DNA of 22,378 nucleotides, taken from NCBI GenBank assembly GCA_900660155.1, contig CABFPE010000050.1:103598-125975 (forward strand), written 5' to 3'. A program made the position numbers and the translations under genes. The DNA is from Hofstenia miamia (taxonomy: Eukaryota; Xenacoelomorpha; Acoela; Hofsteniidae). How positions within the stretch are numbered: position 1 is the first letter of the stretch; each line of letters opens with the position of its first letter. This document shows, one piece after another, positions 19,517-22,378 of this stretch. Under the pieces are notes generated by a model. It did not search any database, had not been told where the DNA came from, and saw only the letters and a program-made list of their open reading frames with translations.

Positions 19517-21355
19517 AACTAGGGTGACTAAGTGAGGACTTTACCACATACCTTAATCTCATTCATCAATTTAGGTCGAACTACTGTGCTAAAGATAGTC
19601 TTGGAATTCTTTGTAGAAGTCCTTGTTCAATGTTTGTTCTTCTTACATGTGCTCATCTTCAATCCATTTTTTGTAAGAAAAGGTGATGAGAATCCCCTCG
19701 GACATTCTGGCTTAATTTGGTAGTACTCAACATGGAGACTTCCATTTGGACCTTTACCTCATTGTTTCAGAATTATATTTATACAGCCTTGTTTTCTTTT
19801 CAGTTTTACCAAGAAATCATTTTCAGGATTAATCATCTTCGAGATTTTTTGCACGCACTCAGTGCTTTTTGTTGTCACTCATCAACATTGGACCATTTTC
19901 ACACCCATGTCCTGCAAACCCACGTCATTAGGATTTGAATTTCTTTCATTTCATTCATAACTCACTTACAAACGCTTTGACCGTCTGTCAAATAAAAATT
20001 TAATATGTTAGTATATTTTTGAGGACTTTTTACCCATTTTTGCCATTGTAAATTTAACTTTTTACAGTAATTAAATGTGTCTTTTTCTTAATTCTGATGC
20101 ATGTAAGTTTTCCAATACAAATTTAATTGACATATTCAAACTGATCATATTTATGTTTAAATCAGCCTTTAATGTATCAGTGCATACGCAAACAAAAAGT
20201 TTTTCCACACACTGAAATTGTACTAACACCCTTCTACATACACTTGTAGATCCGATGTAAATACATTTACGATTGGATCGAATCATATGAGAATACATGC
20301 ATAGTTTGCTTGTTTGATGATGAAAATACATTTTAATTTCGTAAATTTAAATAATTTTTTTTTCAATATAGGTTTACAACAACAATTCTTAATCCCATTA
20401 TCTTAATAGATTAGGATAATGAAGGTGTTTTTAAATAGGTAACTTTAAGTGAATACATTTAAATTGCATGCAATAAACTCATTTGAATAAATTTGCACTT
20501 AATTTTTAAAAACCCAGAGATTTTTTTGTCATTATTTTCCTTATCTTCCGGAATGGATTTTTTACCAAGAAAATAAAGGTTTTTAAAGATATGTTGATTT
20601 CAAAATAAGGATTAAGTTATATCATAAAATTTGTTACATTATTAATTGAAAACTTATTAGTAATCTCTTCAATGTTTGCAATTTTTCACCATTATTCATT
20701 ACTCATATGAAACATTTTGACAGTAAATTATTGATACCAGGCTACCAGAGTGTTAACTCTTTCTTTGTCTTCTGCAGTGTTTACATTAGGAAAGTATTGA
20801 GTAGTTGACAGCTAGATACATTTCCTTATTGACTAATTATATTTATTCACATTTTGCTGATTACATTGAATTGCTCCTGTATTTTCAGTCTGATTTATTA
20901 CAAATCTTCCTTTGATATTTTATACTTGCTGAACAAGATTTATGAATTAACTTTACAGGTAGGCGCACCTTTAAGGATATTGAGTTTAAGGTTTAGCAAG
21001 TTATAATCTCCTTAGCTGTATTCAAAGTTTCTTCTATTATTAACTTTAAATGCTGTGTCTATCGCTTTCTAACGTTAATTATAAATTACTAGGTGATATA
21101 CATCCAATCCTAGTAAATTTAAAAATTCATTATTGTGCACACGTTCAAGTAATTCTTGATTTATCGCCATTGACAATTTTGTTTCATTTCCCAATAAGTG
21201 AATTGTGATTAAATCTTATTAAAGATGACAAACAAATGAGCTTGAGGGCTCGAGCACTTCAGTATAGCATGTCTTCATACACATGAATTTGAAGATATTA
21301 ATACAAGTGATGCAATTCTAATAACTACTAAATAGTAATAGACTTCAATTATAAG
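19517..21355. other. No gene recognised
   Basis: AT-rich spacer. A minus-strand stretch at 19525-19860 reads as coding-like (IS-KMINPENDFLVKL, then PNGSLHVEYYQIKPECP) but is broken by stops; it may be more debris of the RNase H element or another dead gene. The minus frame at 20071-20331 is unrecognised. No exons continuing the transporter at 21356-22057 were found by eye. Confidence 0.4.
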
Positions 21356-22057
21356 TTATGATACATTTTTCAATAAATATGATTTTGTTTTCCCAATCCA
21401 AAGCATGGAATTCAAGGTAATAATACCAGATGACCCAATAAAACCATTTACATAAAATAATTTTTGCCAAGTATTTCGGTTAAAGATATCTTCTTGCATG
21501 AAGTAATTTGAGTAAAATGGAACAGCAATTCCAGACAAACAAGCAATGCAGCTGGCCATTCCTGTAGACATGGCAACATGCTTTGAGTGACTTGAAATTA
21601 TTGCGAAAACTATCGAATTTGAAAATAAAACACAGAAGCTGCGAAGAAAAGCTACATAAAAGGCTCCACAATGACTAAAAAACGGAATTAAGCAATTGAG
21701 ACTACCATGCGTTATATGGCTTAAGTTAAAAATTAACATGGGAGAAAATAATTCTGAGACAAATCCAGCAATTAACTGAAACACGACATACGTAATGAAA
21801 TAAGAAGCAAAAATCACGTCTATTTCAAGAAACGACCAGTCAAACAATCGGTCATTTCTTTGGCCTTCAATATCTAACGAATATTCAGAAGAGTTAAGCT
21901 TTTCTGAATGCCCACAAATGCTCTCTTGATGTACATTTTCTAAGTTATTATCTATATTCGTCATTGTAATAATCGCAACGAACAGGCTATTGCGAGTTAG
22001 ATACATAAGCATCATGTTTCCAAGCACAAGAAAAATTACAAAATGCCTCCATTTCAT
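21356..22057 (-). CDS. SLC17-like (MFS) transporter, N-terminal half only
   Basis: Membrane protein of the major facilitator superfamily, closest by eye to SLC17 (sialin, vesicular glutamate and phosphate cotransporter) anion transporters. The start ATG at 22057-22055 opens directly into TM1 with TRNSLFVAIITMTN, the SLC17 'R.NLSVAI..M' signature. A polar loop follows (33-72, with sequon NSS at 55), then FDW at 72-74. Five more hydrophobic segments follow (about 80-102, 108-126, 132-155, 161-187, 199-221), the last with FYVNGFIG, matching 'FYVFG..G'. The 233 residues cover six of the usual twelve segments. The frame closes at 21356, but a possible donor (gtatca, intron from 21364 downward) suggests the rest lies in further exons or is lost. 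The cytoplasmic GG-x-LA-x-R motif after TM2 is replaced (AGFVSELF), so it is divergent or decaying. Confidence 0.65.
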   Translation of the reverse strand: MKWRHFVIFLVLGNMMLMYLTRNSLFVAIITMTNIDNNLENVHQESICGHSEKLNSSEYSLDIEGQRNDRLFDWSFLEIDVIFASYFITYVVFQLIAGFVSELFSPMLIFNLSHITHGSLNCLIPFFSHCGAFYVAFLRSFCVLFSNSIVFAIISSHSKHVAMSTGMASCIACLSGIAVPFYSNYFMQEDIFNRNTWQKLFYVNGFIGSSGIITLNSMLWIGKTKSYLLKNVS

Positions 22058-22378
22058 TGTGAACTAGTTCTTTACCTAAAAGCTTAATAAATTATACTCT
22101 GTTTAGCTTCGCAAGATGGCTAACACAATACATATTTACAACTTTAATATCAAAGTCCATTTGTTGATAATAAAAGTTTTTAGAACTTGGCTAACTCGCG
22201 ATTAGTGTTAATATATGGCATATCTACTTTATTTTCACTTTACTAAAAGCAATTCAAATGCTTAAATTTCGTTTCAGGTTATTGAGTTACAAATATTTCA
22301 TGAACATTCAATTTTCTTTTAAGTCATGAAGTAAAAATATCTCTGCTCACATAGCTCTAATATATATATATATATATA
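22058..22378. other. 5' flank of the SLC17-like gene, ends in (AT)n
   Basis: No gene is visible. This would be the upstream region of the minus-strand transporter. The window ends in an (AT)n run at 22361-22378. Confidence 0.5.

Noticed and set aside
20071..20331. 86-codon minus-strand frame rich in Cys and Val
   Set aside because: No motif, no splice context and no link to the transporter to the right; length is not exceptional for this window.
1..22378. CRISPR array, rRNA genes, bacterial operons
   Set aside because: No regularly spaced repeats, no rRNA-like blocks and clear eukaryotic gene structure.

Overview
This is a piece of an AT-rich (roughly 70% A+T by eye) invertebrate animal genome from a draft assembly (one N near 10163). 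Evidence: intron-containing genes with GT/AG borders and phase-1 introns, rhodopsin-class GPCRs, an SLC17-type transporter, and many decayed eukaryotic transposons (APE-type LINEs, hAT, TTAA-flanked MITEs, a copia-like RNase H relic). I cannot name the phylum with confidence; rotifer, nematode, flatworm and cnidarian all remain possible.

Layout. 1-101 ends in a hAT-type transposon terminus. 329-1038 is the last exon of GPCR copy 1, whose first exons lie left of the window. 1403-1884 is a MITE with TTAA-CCTTAA ends, followed by a small transposase-like fragment (1947-2099) and an orphan exon-like reading frame (2522-2805). 2905-7998 holds two minus-strand LINE relics head to tail, separated by an AT microsatellite; one has a roughly 300-bp insertion in its reverse transcriptase. 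8029-8391 resembles the N-terminal region of another non-LTR element. 10490-11240 is a plus-strand LINE relic split by a 384-bp hAT MITE with 8-bp target duplications.

11659-14413 is a complete three-exon GPCR gene (337 aa), a paralogue of copy 1; its second intron contains a second member of the 1403-1884 MITE family. 15375-15630 is a minus-strand hAT transposase C-terminal relic. 16930-17475 is an unexplained GC-richer island. 19085-19516 is a minus-strand copia-like RNase H relic. 21356-22057 (minus) is an open frame for the N-terminal half of a divergent SLC17-like MFS transporter.

The host genes are thus a tandem pair of divergent peptide-receptor-like GPCRs, one transporter gene and perhaps one orphan exon; almost everything else recognisable is transposon debris. 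I found no convincing CRISPR, rRNA or tRNA, and no clearly new functional system. The most interesting items are the GPCR pair with altered core motifs, the MITE family shared between their surroundings, the hAT-in-LINE nesting, and the GC island.
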